This document shows positions 1 to 8,942 of a stretch of DNA of 50,026 nt, one piece after another (the stretch's first letter is position 1; each line of letters begins with the position of its first letter). Under the pieces are notes generated by a model, which saw only the letters and a list, made by a program, of their open reading frames with translations, searched no databases and was not told where the DNA came from. Made by a program: the position numbers and the translations under genes. The stretch is from an uncultured Methylococcaceae bacterium (GTDB lineage Bacteria; Pseudomonadota; Gammaproteobacteria; Methylococcales; Methylomonadaceae): contig CAJAWH010000086.1 in assembly GCA_903945605.1 (NCBI GenBank), forward strand, positions 1-50,026, written 5' to 3'.

Positions 1-211
1 CATCGCCGGTAATGACATAGCTTCTTGCCATCAGGGTCAATTCATCAGAAGATTGGCGCAATTCTTCAGCTAGCCGGTAGGATTGGTAACGGTTGTCGTT
101 AGCCTGATCGATTTGCTTTTCAGACCGCACATAAGCGGCAAAGGCAACCAGCAAGGCGATAAAAAGCACAGGGATCAGCCAAGTAATGTAGGCTTTTATG
201 AGTAGGTTCAT
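1..211 (-). CDS. Membrane sensor protein, N-terminal part only (cut by window edge)
   Basis: The reading frame starts at the ATG complementary to 209-211 and runs off the left edge, giving about 70 residues. They begin MNLLIKAYITWLIPVLF, a hydrophobic segment (about residues 8-28) that should be a membrane anchor. A charged stretch follows, containing ELRQSSDELTLMARSYVITG. An anchor followed by S(D/E)xLTxMARxYVxTGD is common at the N terminus of periplasmic sensor regions in histidine kinases and diguanylate cyclases. The output domain lies outside the window, so the kind of sensor cannot be told. No strong ribosome binding site is visible before the ATG. The product type is inferred from the motif alone. 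Confidence 0.6.
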   Translation of the reverse strand, partial: MNLLIKAYITWLIPVLFIALLVAFAAYVRSEKQIDQANDNRYQSYRLAEELRQSSDELTLMARSYVITGD

Positions 212-799
212 TTGCTGGAGGGCATAGGTAGGCGATTTTAATCAAAAATCATGTGGTAGTGGCGGGTATTTATGAAGCCTAAGCTGCTGCTTATCGGGCA
301 TAGTTGGGTCTTGTGTCCGATAAGCTATAGGGAAGCTTGAAAAACCACCGATTTTATGAAATTAGCTTGGTAAGCTATTGCTTCATAGATGTGTCAATAT
401 TGTAGAATGAGGTTTTTTGAAGTTCCCTATAGGGTGCTGGGGAAGCAGTTAAAGATTGTGGCAAAGTGAAGCCAAGAAATAGTTAACAGGTAACAGGCCA
501 AGCCAAGCCACTTAGTAAGGTTGCCAGTCAATGGCTGTGCGGACACGTTTGTCAGGGTATTTTTTGTGCTGTTCATATTGGCTATGGGGTGTTTTGGCAA
601 CTGGCATTGGCTGCCAAAAGCCTTGGTTGGTGTCATGTTGTGGGTATTGATAACGGTGCTTGCGTTGTTATGTCCCGACCTAGGGAGCAATGTATCTTTC
701 AGTTGACTAAAGGGTAGTCTATTTTGGTGTCAAATAGCAGGGGGGAGGTGGGGCAAAAAGGCAAATAGTCGGTAAATGCTAATTAATATTCTGGAAATG
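212..799. other. 588-base intergenic stretch without a convincing gene
   Basis: The stretch separates the start of the sensor gene from the 3' end of queG. It holds an inverted repeat, CTATAGGGAA at 325-334 and TTCCCTATAG at 423-432, with 88 bases between the arms. A plus-strand TTG-started frame (521-706) would encode a hydrophobic 61-residue peptide, but it lacks a clear ribosome binding site and resembles no family I recognise. I do not call it a gene. Confidence 0.4.
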
Positions 800-1888
800 C
801 TAATTTTTATGCTGTGCCAAGGCCCATTGGACATGCTCGTTGACCAGATCAGTCCCTTGCCCGGCCTTTGTTGTTAGTGCGGCAATCACGGGCGGGGTGG
901 TTTTGGCATTGCCCAGAGCCACGGCAATATTCCGCAACCAGCGTTGATGGCCAATCCGCCGTATCGCCGAGCCTTCTGTTTTGGCCAGAAAAGTGGCTTC
1001 GTCCCAAGCAAAGAGCGCGAGCAGTTGTTGGCTGTTGAGCTGGTGCCTGGGCTTAAAGTCACCCTCGCCGCTGAGTTTGGCAAAGCGATTCCATGGGCAA
1101 ATCAATTGGCAATCGTCGCAGCCATAAATGCGGTTGCCCAGCAACGGGCGCAGCACTACGGGAATACTGCCGTGCAGTTCTATAGTCAGATAGGATACAC
1201 AGCGCCGGGCATCGACCTGATAAGGGGCGACGATGGCTTGGGTGGGGCAGATTGCCAAGCAAGCGTTGCAGGCACCGCAATGATTGGCGGTAGCGCTGTC
1301 GCTGGGCAAGGGCAAATCGGTATAGATTTCGCCTAAAAAAAACCATGATCCGGCGGTGCGGTTGATTAAATTGGAGTGTTTGCCTATCCAGCCCAGTCCG
1401 GCCTGTTCGGCAATGGCTTTTTCTAGCACTGGTGCGCTATCGACAAAGGCACGGTAGTGATAGTCGCCTATGGCTGTTTGGATTTTGTTGGCCAACTTTT
1501 GCAAGCGGTTACGCATCAGTTTATGGTAATCACGGCCTAATGCGTAGCGGGAAATATAAGCGGTAGTGGGATCATCAAGTACGGCGCGGCTGAGGTTGGC
1601 TGGCTCGGGCAGGTAATCCATACGCACGGAAATGATGCTGCGTGTGCCGGGCTGCAATTGTTCGGGTCGGCTGCGCTTGCTGCCGTGCCGCTGCATGTAG
1701 TCCATTTCACCATGGAAGCCTTTTGCCAACCAGGCTTGCAAGTGGCTTTCGGCCTCTTGCAAGGCAATTCCGGCAATACCGGTTTGCTGAAAACCCAATT
1801 CGCTGGCCCATTGTTTAATGCTTTGGGCCAGCTGCGCTAGGGCGGGGGCGTTAAGCGGCGGGTTTTGGCCTGGGGTTACGGCGGGCAT
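800..1888 (-). CDS. queG: Epoxyqueuosine reductase QueG
   Basis: QueG catalyses the last step of queuosine synthesis, reducing epoxyqueuosine to queuosine in the wobble position of tRNA. It is a cytosolic cobalamin- and iron-sulfur-dependent enzyme. The 362-residue product has the family's catalytic-acid motif VDSAPVLEK (Asp about 150). It also has two 4Fe-4S ferredoxin-type clusters: Cys 204, 207, 210, 214 ([12 protein letters not shown]) and Cys 230, 257, 260, 264 ([11 protein letters not shown]). The family signature [11 protein letters not shown] is present too. The N terminus up to about residue 15 looks poorly conserved, so a start slightly downstream is possible. The chosen ATG lies inside the end of the upstream helicase gene, a 38-base overlap that suggests co-transcription. 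Confidence 0.93.
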   Translation of the reverse strand: MPAVTPGQNPPLNAPALAQLAQSIKQWASELGFQQTGIAGIALQEAESHLQAWLAKGFHGEMDYMQRHGSKRSRPEQLQPGTRSIISVRMDYLPEPANLSRAVLDDPTTAYISRYALGRDYHKLMRNRLQKLANKIQTAIGDYHYRAFVDSAPVLEKAIAEQAGLGWIGKHSNLINRTAGSWFFLGEIYTDLPLPSDSATANHCGACNACLAICPTQAIVAPYQVDARRCVSYLTIELHGSIPVVLRPLLGNRIYGCDDCQLICPWNRFAKLSGEGDFKPRHQLNSQQLLALFAWDEATFLAKTEGSAIRRIGHQRWLRNIAVALGNAKTTPPVIAALTTKAGQGTDLVNEHVQWALAQHKN

Positions 1889-3119
1889 GGGTGGTTGCGG
1901 TGGCGGGTTTACCGGTTGGTTTGTTATGGCGGGGTTGTCGGGGCGGTCTGGGCGGTTCTGGCGGCATAGGCGGGGCCACTAAGGCGGCTTCAAAGCCCGC
2001 CACTTGGTCACGTTTGATGGCTGAGCCCATCAATTTTTCGACTTGTCTTAAGTCGCCCACTTCATCATGGGACACCAGTGAGACGGCTTGGCCTTGTTCG
2101 CCGGCGCGTCCGGTACGGCCAATGCGGTGTACGTAATCGGCGGGGGAGCGTGGCAATTCAAAATTGACCACATGCGGCAGCAGGGCTATGTCGATACCAC
2201 GGGCCGCCACGTCGGTGGCCACCAAGGCGCGTATTTCTCCGGCCTTAAAACCGGCCAATGCGCTGGTGCGCGCGCCTTGGCTTTTGTTGCCATGAATGGC
2301 GGCGGCTTTGATGTCTACTTTGTTAAGTTTCTCGGTCAGGCGGTTGGCACCGTGTTTGGTGCTGGTGAACACCAATACTTGTTGCCAATCGCCGGATTTT
2401 ATCAGGTGGGCCAGCAATTCGGTTTTATTGGCTTTGTTGCACAGATAGGCGATTTGTTCTACGGTTTCGGCGGCGGTGTTGCGCGGGGCCACCTCAATTT
2501 TAACGGGGTTGACCAGCAAGCCGGTGGTCAGTTTGCGGATATCTTCGGAAAAGGTGGCTGAGAACAGTAGGTTTTGGCGTTTTTTGGGCAGTTGTGCGAT
2601 GATTTTGCGGATGTCGCGGATAAAGCCCATATCCAACATGCGGTCGGCTTCGTCCAGCACCAGTGTTTCCACTTTGTCCAGTTTGACGGCATTTTGGCTA
2701 ATTAAGTCCAGCAGCCGCCCGGGTGTCGCCACCAGCACATCGACGCCGCCGCGTAGCCGCTGCATTTGCGGGTTGATTTTTACGCCGCCAAAAACCACTT
2801 CGGTTTTTAGTCGCGGGATCAAATGGGCGCCGTATTTGTTGACCGATTCACCTACTTGGGCGGCCAATTCGCGGGTTGGGGTCAAAATCAGCACCCGCAC
2901 TGGGCGGTTATGGCTGAATGAATGTTGCGACAAGCGGTGCAGCAAGGGCAAGGTGAAGCCAGCGGTTTTGCCGGTGCCGGTTTGTGCGGCAGCCAGTAGG
3001 TCATGGCCTTGCAGTACGGCGGGGATGGCTTGTTGCTGGATGGGCGAGGGTGTGCTGTAACCAGCATCGGCTATGGCGCGTAATAAGGGGTCTGATAACC
3101 CTAAAGAAGAAAATGGCAT
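1851..3119 (-). CDS. rhlE: DEAD-box ATP-dependent RNA helicase, RhlE type
   Basis: This is a 422-residue RNA helicase acting in RNA or ribosome remodelling in the cytosol. Visible motifs, in order, are the Q motif region (residues 1-30), motif I AQTGTGKT (45-52), PTRELAAQ (81-88), [12 protein letters not shown] (156-159), SATF (187-190) and motif [12 protein letters not shown]. The start [16 protein letters not shown] is typical of RhlE. The C-terminal 40 residues form a proline- and arginine-rich basic tail, a usual RNA-binding extension in RhlE proteins. The gene precedes queG and overlaps it by 38 bases. RhlE is a better fit than SrmB or DbpA because of the N terminus and the absence of a structured C-terminal domain. 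Confidence 0.92.
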   Translation of the reverse strand: MPFSSLGLSDPLLRAIADAGYSTPSPIQQQAIPAVLQGHDLLAAAQTGTGKTAGFTLPLLHRLSQHSFSHNRPVRVLILTPTRELAAQVGESVNKYGAHLIPRLKTEVVFGGVKINPQMQRLRGGVDVLVATPGRLLDLISQNAVKLDKVETLVLDEADRMLDMGFIRDIRKIIAQLPKKRQNLLFSATFSEDIRKLTTGLLVNPVKIEVAPRNTAAETVEQIAYLCNKANKTELLAHLIKSGDWQQVLVFTSTKHGANRLTEKLNKVDIKAAAIHGNKSQGARTSALAGFKAGEIRALVATDVAARGIDIALLPHVVNFELPRSPADYVHRIGRTGRAGEQGQAVSLVSHDEVGDLRQVEKLMGSAIKRDQVAGFEAALVAPPMPPEPPRPPRQPRHNKPTGKPATATTHARRNPRPKPAA

Positions 3120-3422
3120 GTTTATATTAGGTATTTTTTATGAGTGCTGTCGGGCTAACAAGCCCATACGGTAGAAAAGGGGTCATGCTGCCTTAGGCCC
3201 GCTGGTGCGGGTGGTTGCGGCATGGGGTAAAGAGTGCTAATGATACGGGTTTTTTGTCGGTAAGTCTGTAATTTGGAAGCGGTTGCGGCTATCAACGGCA
3301 AAACCGGTATCGTGTTGATAACAATTTCTTTGGGATTGCCGGAATCCGGTTTACTCGGATGTAACGTGGTTAAAGCAGTTTTAGCTCAACCACTACCCAA
3401 AATAAGTATGTGCTTTTGGGCG
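3120..3422. other. 303-base gap between rhlE and the toxin-antitoxin genes
   Basis: No gene is supported here. It contains the upstream region of rhlE and the downstream region of the toxin gene. An imperfect stem, GTGGTT at 3366-3371 pairing with AACCAC at 3388-3393 with further inner pairs, lies 30 bases past the toxin stop and might end that transcript, though it has no T run. Two other small stems (GGGCT/AGCCC near 3152-3165 and CCCGC/GCGGG near 3200) are too short to name. Confidence 0.35.
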
Positions 3423-3851
3423 TCAATGTGCCATCCACGCCCAAGGGTTGATGACTTTTAAACCAACGGCTTCAAATGGTGACGTGTCACGGGTTGCCAC
3501 CGCGAAACCCTGTGCCACGGCAATTGCAGCAATATAGCCATCTACTGTAGCAATGGCCTGTCCAGCAGTGCGGGTACGGGCACGCAATGTTGCATAAGCT
3601 TGTGATGCTTGCTCATCGAAAGGCAGGATGCGTCCAACGAATAATGGTAAAACTTGCTGCTCTAGGCTGGCAAAGAGTGTGTCCCTGCGCTTGCCCGCTG
3701 GCAGCACCGCGATACCAAAACGCAGTTCGGCAAGGGTGATGGTCGAGAGGTACAGTGTTTCGATGGCTTGCTCGTCAAGCCAAGAAAGCACGCCCTTATC
3801 GTTGGACGCTTTCAAAGGCTCAGAAACCACATTAGTGTCAAGCAAAATCAT
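3423..3851 (-). CDS. PIN-domain ribonuclease toxin, VapC/FitB type
   Basis: The 142-residue protein is a PIN-domain RNase, the toxin of a type II toxin-antitoxin pair. The four acidic metal-binding residues of the fold are visible: Asp5 in MILLDTNVVSE, Glu42 in TLAELRFG, Asp104 in ATVDGYIAA and Asp122 in ATRDTSPF. The spacing and the length fit the FitB subgroup. The start codon overlaps the antitoxin stop by four bases (ATGA), so the pair is translationally coupled with the antitoxin first, as usual. The toxin is expected to cut RNA or tRNA when the labile antitoxin is lost; in FitAB the complex also represses its own operon. The RNA target cannot be read from the sequence. Confidence 0.9.
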   Translation of the reverse strand: MILLDTNVVSEPLKASNDKGVLSWLDEQAIETLYLSTITLAELRFGIAVLPAGKRRDTLFASLEQQVLPLFVGRILPFDEQASQAYATLRARTRTAGQAIATVDGYIAAIAVAQGFAVATRDTSPFEAVGLKVINPWAWMAH

Positions 3852-4087
3852 TCAAAGCTCAACGGCTCGTTAGGCAATGTGTCTCGCCCTGCCTCAAGAT
3901 CGACCCCGCCTACTTCAAGACCAATTTGGGCCAGTAAAGAACCCAGCTTAATTCGATTGTCGGGCCTTACCGTATCATCCAAAATTGCCCTTATTTCAGC
4001 TTCTGTGCTATGGCCATGCATAGCCGCACGCGCACGCAAGGCACGATGTGTTTCATCAGATAAGTTGCGGACGGTGACAGATGCCAT
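3848..4087 (-). CDS. Ribbon-helix-helix antitoxin, FitA/VapB type
   Basis: This 79-residue protein begins MASVTVRNLSDETHRALRAR, the typical ribbon-helix-helix start of FitA-like antitoxins: a DNA-binding beta strand followed by a helix with the HRALRARA pattern. The middle part (STEAEIRAILDDTV) is the second helix. The acidic C-terminal tail should wrap around and block the PIN toxin encoded just downstream, with which it overlaps by four bases. The N-terminal half is expected to bind the palindromes directly upstream of this gene for autorepression. Family assignment is by motif and gene pairing. Confidence 0.88.
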   Translation of the reverse strand: MASVTVRNLSDETHRALRARAAMHGHSTEAEIRAILDDTVRPDNRIKLGSLLAQIGLEVGGVDLEAGRDTLPNEPLSFE

Positions 4088-4119
4088 TGCTTACACCTCT
4101 TGCGTTAAATATCAATGAT

Positions 4120-4162
4120 AGCATTATATGCTTTATGATGTCACTTTGTTGGATGTCATAAA
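4120..4162 (-). promoter_or_regulatory. Candidate operator of the toxin-antitoxin operon
   Basis: Two inverted repeats lie side by side 33-75 bases before the antitoxin start. AGCAT (4120-4124) pairs with ATGCT (4128-4132) around TAT. TTTATGA (4132-4138) pairs with TCATAAA (4156-4162). FitAB- and VapBC-type complexes bind such paired repeats in their own promoter. Binding here is inferred from position and symmetry only. Confidence 0.45.
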
Positions 4163-4200
4163 GCCGATGTTTTCCGGTGGTTTTTTGGTTGTGGCATGGG

Positions 4201-4221
4201 CTTCGACTACGCTCAGCCAAC
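4201..4221 (+). repeat. REP-like 21-base repeat, copy 1
   Basis: CTTCGACTACGCTCAGCCAA followed by C lies just after the tolC-like gene stop on the minus strand. An inverse copy with 20 of 21 bases identical occurs at 27884-27904, and a partial copy at 27949-27962. This suggests a dispersed extragenic palindrome family in this genome. Confidence 0.5.
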
Positions 4222-4224
4222 GGG

Positions 4225-5559
4225 CTACGGCTTTTTATCGCGTAGCACCAACCAGTCGTTAAATTTGGCCAATTCTGGGCCTATCAGCTTTCCGGTTTGG
4301 AAATACAACAGGCTACGGGCCTTAAAATAGCGGTAGCGGGCTTGGCGTTGTTCCAGTTTGGCGGAAGACAGTTGCTTTTCGGCGTTGAGCAAATCAACAA
4401 TGGTGACTGCCCCTAGGCCATAGCCTTTTTCCATGGCCAGCCGTGATTTTTCCCTTGCCGCCAGCTGGCGGTCAGTGGCTGTGCTGCGGGCGGGGGAAGT
4501 CTGCATATCCAAATAGGCCGCACGGGTTTGCTTTTCCAGCTCGCGCAGCTTTTGTTCCATTTGGCTTTCAGCCAATTTTTTACGGGCACTGGCTTCCCTT
4601 ATTTTGGCATCGGTGTTGCTGCCGTCATAAACCGGTACGGTGGCTTGCACACCAGCGGTGGTGACATCATAAGGCGAGGTCTGACGGTTATTGTAGATAG
4701 TGTTGCTGTAGCTTTCGCTGACTTGCAGTTCCAAGCGGGGCAGGTAGCCAGCACGATAGGCATTGATGCTAAGCCGCGCCGATTCCACCGCATGTTTCAG
4801 GGATTGCAGCTCAGGGTTAAGCTGTCCCGCCTGTTGCGTCCATGCGTCAATATTGCCTTCTGGCGGCGGTTGGGCAATATCCAGACGCACTGGCTGGAGT
4901 TCGGTGACAGCATCACCGGTCAGCTCACGCAGCTTTTCAAGCGCGATACGGGCGTTGTTGTCGTTGTCAATCAATTGGGTGCGTAAGGTTTCGGTACGCG
5001 ACTCCAATTCATATAGGTCGGTGATCAGGGCCATTTGCCGTGCTTGCATGGCTTTGACCCGCGCCAGTTGTTGTTCGGTGGATTGCAGCTCGGTGGCCAA
5101 GATGGTGCTTTTGTCGCTGGCCTCCAAGGCATCGACATAACGGTCAATCAAATCAGCTATCAGTTTTTGATGGGCCGCCAACAAATCTTCCTCGCTTTGC
5201 GAGGTTTTTGCCTGTTGGCTTTTCATCAGCAAATACGCTTGCAGGTCGAACAGCGGTTGTTGCAAATTAATGCTGGCTCGCGTACCCGGATAGGTGGAGG
5301 CGGTTTCTGATCGCGGATTGCCTGATACGGGGTTGCTATGAAAGTAGTTGAACGAATAATTGCCGCTGATGCTGATTTGCGGTCGTAATGCCGCCCCTCT
5401 TTGGTCTTCTTGTGCCTTGAGCATATCTACGGTATCTTGGCTGCCCTGCAAGGCAGGCGAAGCTTGTAGGGCGCGGTCATATAAACTCAGCAGGTCGTCA
5501 CCTGCAGCAGCAGGCAGGCTCAATGCCAATCCCGCCCATAATAAACACAATCGGCGCAT
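4225..5559 (-). CDS. TolC-family outer membrane protein of a type I secretion system
   Basis: This is the outer-membrane exit duct of the type I secretion system encoded by the two genes upstream. The 444-residue product starts with a signal peptide (about residues 1-19, ending LSLPAAAG). It then shows the duplicated long-helix and strand architecture of outer membrane efflux proteins, with repeats such as YDRALQASPALQGSQ near the N terminus and GLGAVTIVDLLNAEKQL near the C terminus. The start lies two bases after the stop of the adaptor gene, so the three genes form one operon. The length fits PrtF/TolC-type proteins. A drug-efflux partner is less likely given the ABC and adaptor partners. 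Confidence 0.9.
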   Translation of the reverse strand: MRRLCLLWAGLALSLPAAAGDDLLSLYDRALQASPALQGSQDTVDMLKAQEDQRGAALRPQISISGNYSFNYFHSNPVSGNPRSETASTYPGTRASINLQQPLFDLQAYLLMKSQQAKTSQSEEDLLAAHQKLIADLIDRYVDALEASDKSTILATELQSTEQQLARVKAMQARQMALITDLYELESRTETLRTQLIDNDNNARIALEKLRELTGDAVTELQPVRLDIAQPPPEGNIDAWTQQAGQLNPELQSLKHAVESARLSINAYRAGYLPRLELQVSESYSNTIYNNRQTSPYDVTTAGVQATVPVYDGSNTDAKIREASARKKLAESQMEQKLRELEKQTRAAYLDMQTSPARSTATDRQLAAREKSRLAMEKGYGLGAVTIVDLLNAEKQLSSAKLEQRQARYRYFKARSLLYFQTGKLIGPELAKFNDWLVLRDKKP

Positions 5560-5561
5560 TA

Positions 5562-6902
5562 TCAGTCCTCGATTAAAGAGCGGGCGAATATATTGGTCAG
5601 CGGCTTCATCAGGTATTGGAAAAAGGTGCGGTCGCCGGTATTCACCAGCACTTCTGCGGGCATACCCGGCACTAAGGTCATGCCTTTGCTTTGCAAGTCT
5701 TGCAAGCCTTCGCTGTCCACTTCTATCCTGGCCAAATAATAGCTGTTTTGGTTTTTTTCGTCGGTCAGCCGGTCGGCCGACAAGGCAACCAAATGACCAC
5801 CTATTTTTGGTGTTTTGGCACTTTTGAACGAACTGAAGCGGATTTCTGTGGCTTGCCCAATGTGTACCCGGTCAATATCCAGCGGTGATACCTGCGCTTC
5901 CACGATCAGTTTTTCTTGCTGCGGCACGATGTCCAACAAATGACCACCCGGCGGGATCACCGCGCCTAAGTTATGCACTGTCAACCCCATCACCATGCCA
6001 GCTTCTGGGGCTTTAATGGTGGTGCGGGCCGCTGTGTCAGCCAGCCATTCGGTTTTTTCGCGCAACTCGGACAGCTCCGCTTGCACTTTGCCCAGCTCAT
6101 CAATCACATCACGCTGGAACTCTTTTTCAATTTGCAGGATTTTTAAATCCACTTCGCTGATTTGCGTTTGTGCGGTGGCGAGGTTGGCGGAGAAATCCCC
6201 TTCGTCACCTTCGGCTTCCGCCAGGCGGCGTTCCAATTCGGTGACTTTTTGTTTTTCAATATAGCCTTCTTTAAGCATGGCGCGGAAATCCACCAGTTCT
6301 TGATTGAGCGATGCCACTAAGTTGTTACGGCTATTTTTTTGTGCACGGATGCCAGCAATCCGGGCAGCAAGCTGACGGCGCTGTTCGGTCAGTATGCCAA
6401 TTTCGCCATTCCGTGAGCGTTGCCGCACGGCGAAAGACTGGTCTTGCACGCGCATCAGTTCTTGTACCCGGGCATCCGCAGCGGCTTGCTTGAGCTGCTC
6501 GGGATAAACCACCTTGGTTTTGCCGTCGCGCTCGGCCACCAGTCGGGCTTCCCGCGCCAAGGCGGCATAAAGTTGTCCGCGCATGGTTTCCAATTGGGCG
6601 CGTGAGGAGGTGTCCTCCAGCTCCAACAGCGTTTGGCCTTTAGTGACGGCATCACCATCACGCACCAGAATCGATTTGACAATGCCGCCTTCCAAATGCT
6701 GCACGGTTTTCCGGTAGCCTTCCACTGTGACGGTGCCGGGGGCCAGGGTGGCACTGCTAAGCGGTGCCAGCACAGACCATGCGCCAAAGAAGCCGAACAC
6801 GATGATAATCAGCAGATAACCAAAGCGGCTTATGGCACGGTCATCGGCGTAGTCGTTGATGTCCAAGGCGGGCGGGGGCGTTTTTGATGAGAATAGGCTC
6901 AT
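5562..6902 (-). CDS. HlyD-family periplasmic adaptor of a type I secretion system
   Basis: The 446-residue adaptor links the inner-membrane ABC exporter to the TolC-like duct. A short cytosolic N terminus is followed by one membrane helix (about residues 28-50, FGYLLIIIVFGFFGAW). A first biotinyl-lipoyl half comes next (VEGYRKTVQHLEGGIVKSIL with DGDAVTKGQ), then a long coiled coil (about 130-300), the second lipoyl half (IKAPEAGMVMGLTVHN) and a C-terminal beta-barrel region. HLEGGIVKSILVRDGDAV is typical of PrtE/HlyD adaptors. The gene sits two bases from both neighbours, so the three products should be made together. Confidence 0.93.
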   Translation of the reverse strand: MSLFSSKTPPPALDINDYADDRAISRFGYLLIIIVFGFFGAWSVLAPLSSATLAPGTVTVEGYRKTVQHLEGGIVKSILVRDGDAVTKGQTLLELEDTSSRAQLETMRGQLYAALAREARLVAERDGKTKVVYPEQLKQAAADARVQELMRVQDQSFAVRQRSRNGEIGILTEQRRQLAARIAGIRAQKNSRNNLVASLNQELVDFRAMLKEGYIEKQKVTELERRLAEAEGDEGDFSANLATAQTQISEVDLKILQIEKEFQRDVIDELGKVQAELSELREKTEWLADTAARTTIKAPEAGMVMGLTVHNLGAVIPPGGHLLDIVPQQEKLIVEAQVSPLDIDRVHIGQATEIRFSSFKSAKTPKIGGHLVALSADRLTDEKNQNSYYLARIEVDSEGLQDLQSKGMTLVPGMPAEVLVNTGDRTFFQYLMKPLTNIFARSLIED

Positions 6903-6904
6903 GA

Positions 6905-8632
6905 TCAGACTCCCTTTGCCATAACGTTGCCCGCTAAGGACGATTGTTGTTGCTGCTGTTTATTTTGGTTGAATTTTGCCAACACTTCATCGCGTGGCCC
7001 ATCCAATACCAACAGGCCTTCGTTCAATACCATGATGCGGTCGACCATGCCCAAAATGCCAACCCGATGGGTAATGACTATGATGGTGCAGCCGCGCACT
7101 TTTAAGGCCACTAACGCCCGCGCCAAGGCCTGTTCACCCAGATCATCCAAGTTGGAATTGGGTTCGTCCAGCACCACCAACACCGGATCGCCATATAAGG
7201 CCCGTGCCAAACCGACCCGCTGGCGTTGTCCGGCGGACAGTAAGCCGCCGGTGCCACCTATTTCGGTGTCATAACCTTTGGGCAGTTGCAGGATCATTTC
7301 GTGGACGCCAGCCGCTTGCGCCGCAGCCACCACTTTATTGCTGTCCAATTCACCAAAACGGGCAATGTTGTCGGCAATAGTGCCGTCGAACAATTCTATG
7401 TCTTGTGGTAAATAGCCCACGCATGACCCTAACAGGCTGCGGTCCAGTTGTGCCACATCGGCGCCATCCAAGCGGATAACGCCGTTGGCGGTCGGCCATA
7501 TACCCAGTAATGCCCTCGCCAAGGTTGATTTTCCTGATGCGCTGGCACCAATCAACGCCACGAATGTGCCGGCCTCGATGGTAAAGTTAACGCCCTTGAT
7601 GACAGCGGATTTCGACCCTGGCGGCACAATCACCGCCTGCTCCGCTGTAAACGTACCTTTGGGTAATGGCAAAGGCATCCGTTCGGCTTCGGCGGGAAAT
7701 TGCCCCAGTAAGGTGTTCAAACGTTCATAAGCGGTGCGGGCTGACAAAAATTGCTTCCAACTGCCAATCATAATATCAATAGGCGCCAAGGCACGGCCCA
7801 ATAAAATCGAGCCGCCGATCATCAGGCCGGGGCTGATTTCTTTGTCAATCGCCAACCACGCGCCCAAGCCTAATATCAGTGATTGCACGGTCAGGCGGTA
7901 GGTTTTTGACAGTGCGGCTATCAGCCCGGCTTTTTCGCTGGCGACTGATTGCAGCATGATCAGTTTTTTTTGTTTGTCTTGCCAACGGGCCAGCAAGTCC
8001 GGCAACATGCCCAGGGCGTGCACCACTTCGGCGTTGCGTAAATTACGGGCGGTGATATTGCCATTTTCCACGGATACTTTGTTGGCTTGCTCCAGATCAT
8101 CATGGGTCGCTTGCTCGTTCCAAATCGCCAGCAATATCAGCACCACGGCAGAAAAAATGGCCACTACACCAAAGCTGGGGTGGAACAAAAATAGCAAGCC
8201 GACATACACCGGCAACCACGGCGCATCAAAAAACGCGAACAAGCCATTGCCGCTTAAAAATTGCCTTAACATCAACAGATCGCTTAATGGCTGGGTGCTG
8301 CTCTTGCCGCCGCTCATTAGGGCTTGCCGGAACAACACCCGATACAGGCGTTCGTTCAACAACAAATCAAAGCGGGTGCTGACGCGTATCAAAATCTGCG
8401 AACGCACCCATTCCAACGCCCCCAGCATGGCAAACAGCGCCACTGCCAACAAGGTTAGCATCAGCAATGTGGAAGTGCTGTTACTGCCTAACACCCTATC
8501 GTACACCTGCATCATATAGATCGATGGCAATAGCATCAGCAGATTGATGAACAGGCTAAAAACAGCGGCTGATTGGAACGAGTGACGGCACAAGCGTACC
8601 GTTTTGGCAAGCTCTGAGTCAGGTAAGCGCAT
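6905..8632 (-). CDS. Type I secretion ABC transporter (PrtD-like), membrane and ATPase domains fused
   Basis: The 575-residue protein powers export through the HlyD-like and TolC-like partners encoded downstream. Residues 20-300 hold the transmembrane domain with about five to six helices. Residues 330-560 hold the nucleotide-binding domain with Walker A GASASGKST (362-370), signature LSAGQ (465-469), Walker B VLVVLDE (484-490) and switch His522. There is no N-terminal C39 peptidase or C39-like domain, which fits the PrtD/AprD/HasD class that exports proteins with an uncleaved C-terminal signal. No candidate substrate such as an RTX protein, protease or lipase lies in the window. A glutamine-rich stretch (KQQQQQ) lies near the C terminus. 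Confidence 0.93.
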   Translation of the reverse strand: MRLPDSELAKTVRLCRHSFQSAAVFSLFINLLMLLPSIYMMQVYDRVLGSNSTSTLLMLTLLAVALFAMLGALEWVRSQILIRVSTRFDLLLNERLYRVLFRQALMSGGKSSTQPLSDLLMLRQFLSGNGLFAFFDAPWLPVYVGLLFLFHPSFGVVAIFSAVVLILLAIWNEQATHDDLEQANKVSVENGNITARNLRNAEVVHALGMLPDLLARWQDKQKKLIMLQSVASEKAGLIAALSKTYRLTVQSLILGLGAWLAIDKEISPGLMIGGSILLGRALAPIDIMIGSWKQFLSARTAYERLNTLLGQFPAEAERMPLPLPKGTFTAEQAVIVPPGSKSAVIKGVNFTIEAGTFVALIGASASGKSTLARALLGIWPTANGVIRLDGADVAQLDRSLLGSCVGYLPQDIELFDGTIADNIARFGELDSNKVVAAAQAAGVHEMILQLPKGYDTEIGGTGGLLSAGQRQRVGLARALYGDPVLVVLDEPNSNLDDLGEQALARALVALKVRGCTIIVITHRVGILGMVDRIMVLNEGLLVLDGPRDEVLAKFNQNKQQQQQSSLAGNVMAKGV

Positions 8633-8942
8633 GGCGAATCATCCTAGGGTGACAAAATATTCTGGCGTGGAAAATGAAGGGGAATGCCTAGAAATCCGGC
8701 AAAAGGCGATTGCCCTGATCCGGATGATGCTATTTTACGACGGTTAAATCTCGCCTATGATAACCCAAATGCCCTCAGGCTTTTGACATTAATACGGAAC
8801 AATCAGGCAGGGCATCACCCTATTCTCCGACTTGCCCCTGATTGTGTTGGTGTGTTGCCGGGTTTGGCAAGCAGCTCGGCAGTCAAGTAATCTCTTGCAA
8901 CCCTGTGCGGCAAAGCCCGTATGGGTTTTGCCGCATCGGTCA
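8633..8942. other. 310-base gap between the secretion operon and grxD
   Basis: The promoter of the secretion operon should lie here on the minus strand, but no clear -35/-10 pair stands out. A plus-strand frame (8684-8890, 68 codons) follows a purine-rich AAGGGGA, yet its product resembles no family I recognise and its end runs into the grxD terminator hairpin. I leave it uncalled. Confidence 0.35.
8906..8935 (-). terminator. Hairpin just after grxD
   Basis: TGCGGCAAAGCCC (8906-8918) pairs with GGGTTTTGCCGCA (8923-8935) over 13 positions, with one G-T wobble and a four-base loop. It begins eight bases past the grxD stop on the minus strand. There is no T run after it, so it could also stabilise the 3' end. 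Confidence 0.55.

Noticed and set aside
521-706. Hydrophobic 61-codon plus-strand frame
   Set aside because: It starts with TTG, has no ribosome binding site and no recognisable family.
3273-3461. 62-codon plus-strand frame overlapping the toxin gene end
   Set aside because: It is antisense to the PIN-domain gene at its end and has no supporting features.
8684-8890. 68-codon plus-strand frame after a purine-rich stretch
   Set aside because: The composition is unremarkable, no family fits and its end runs up to the grxD terminator region.
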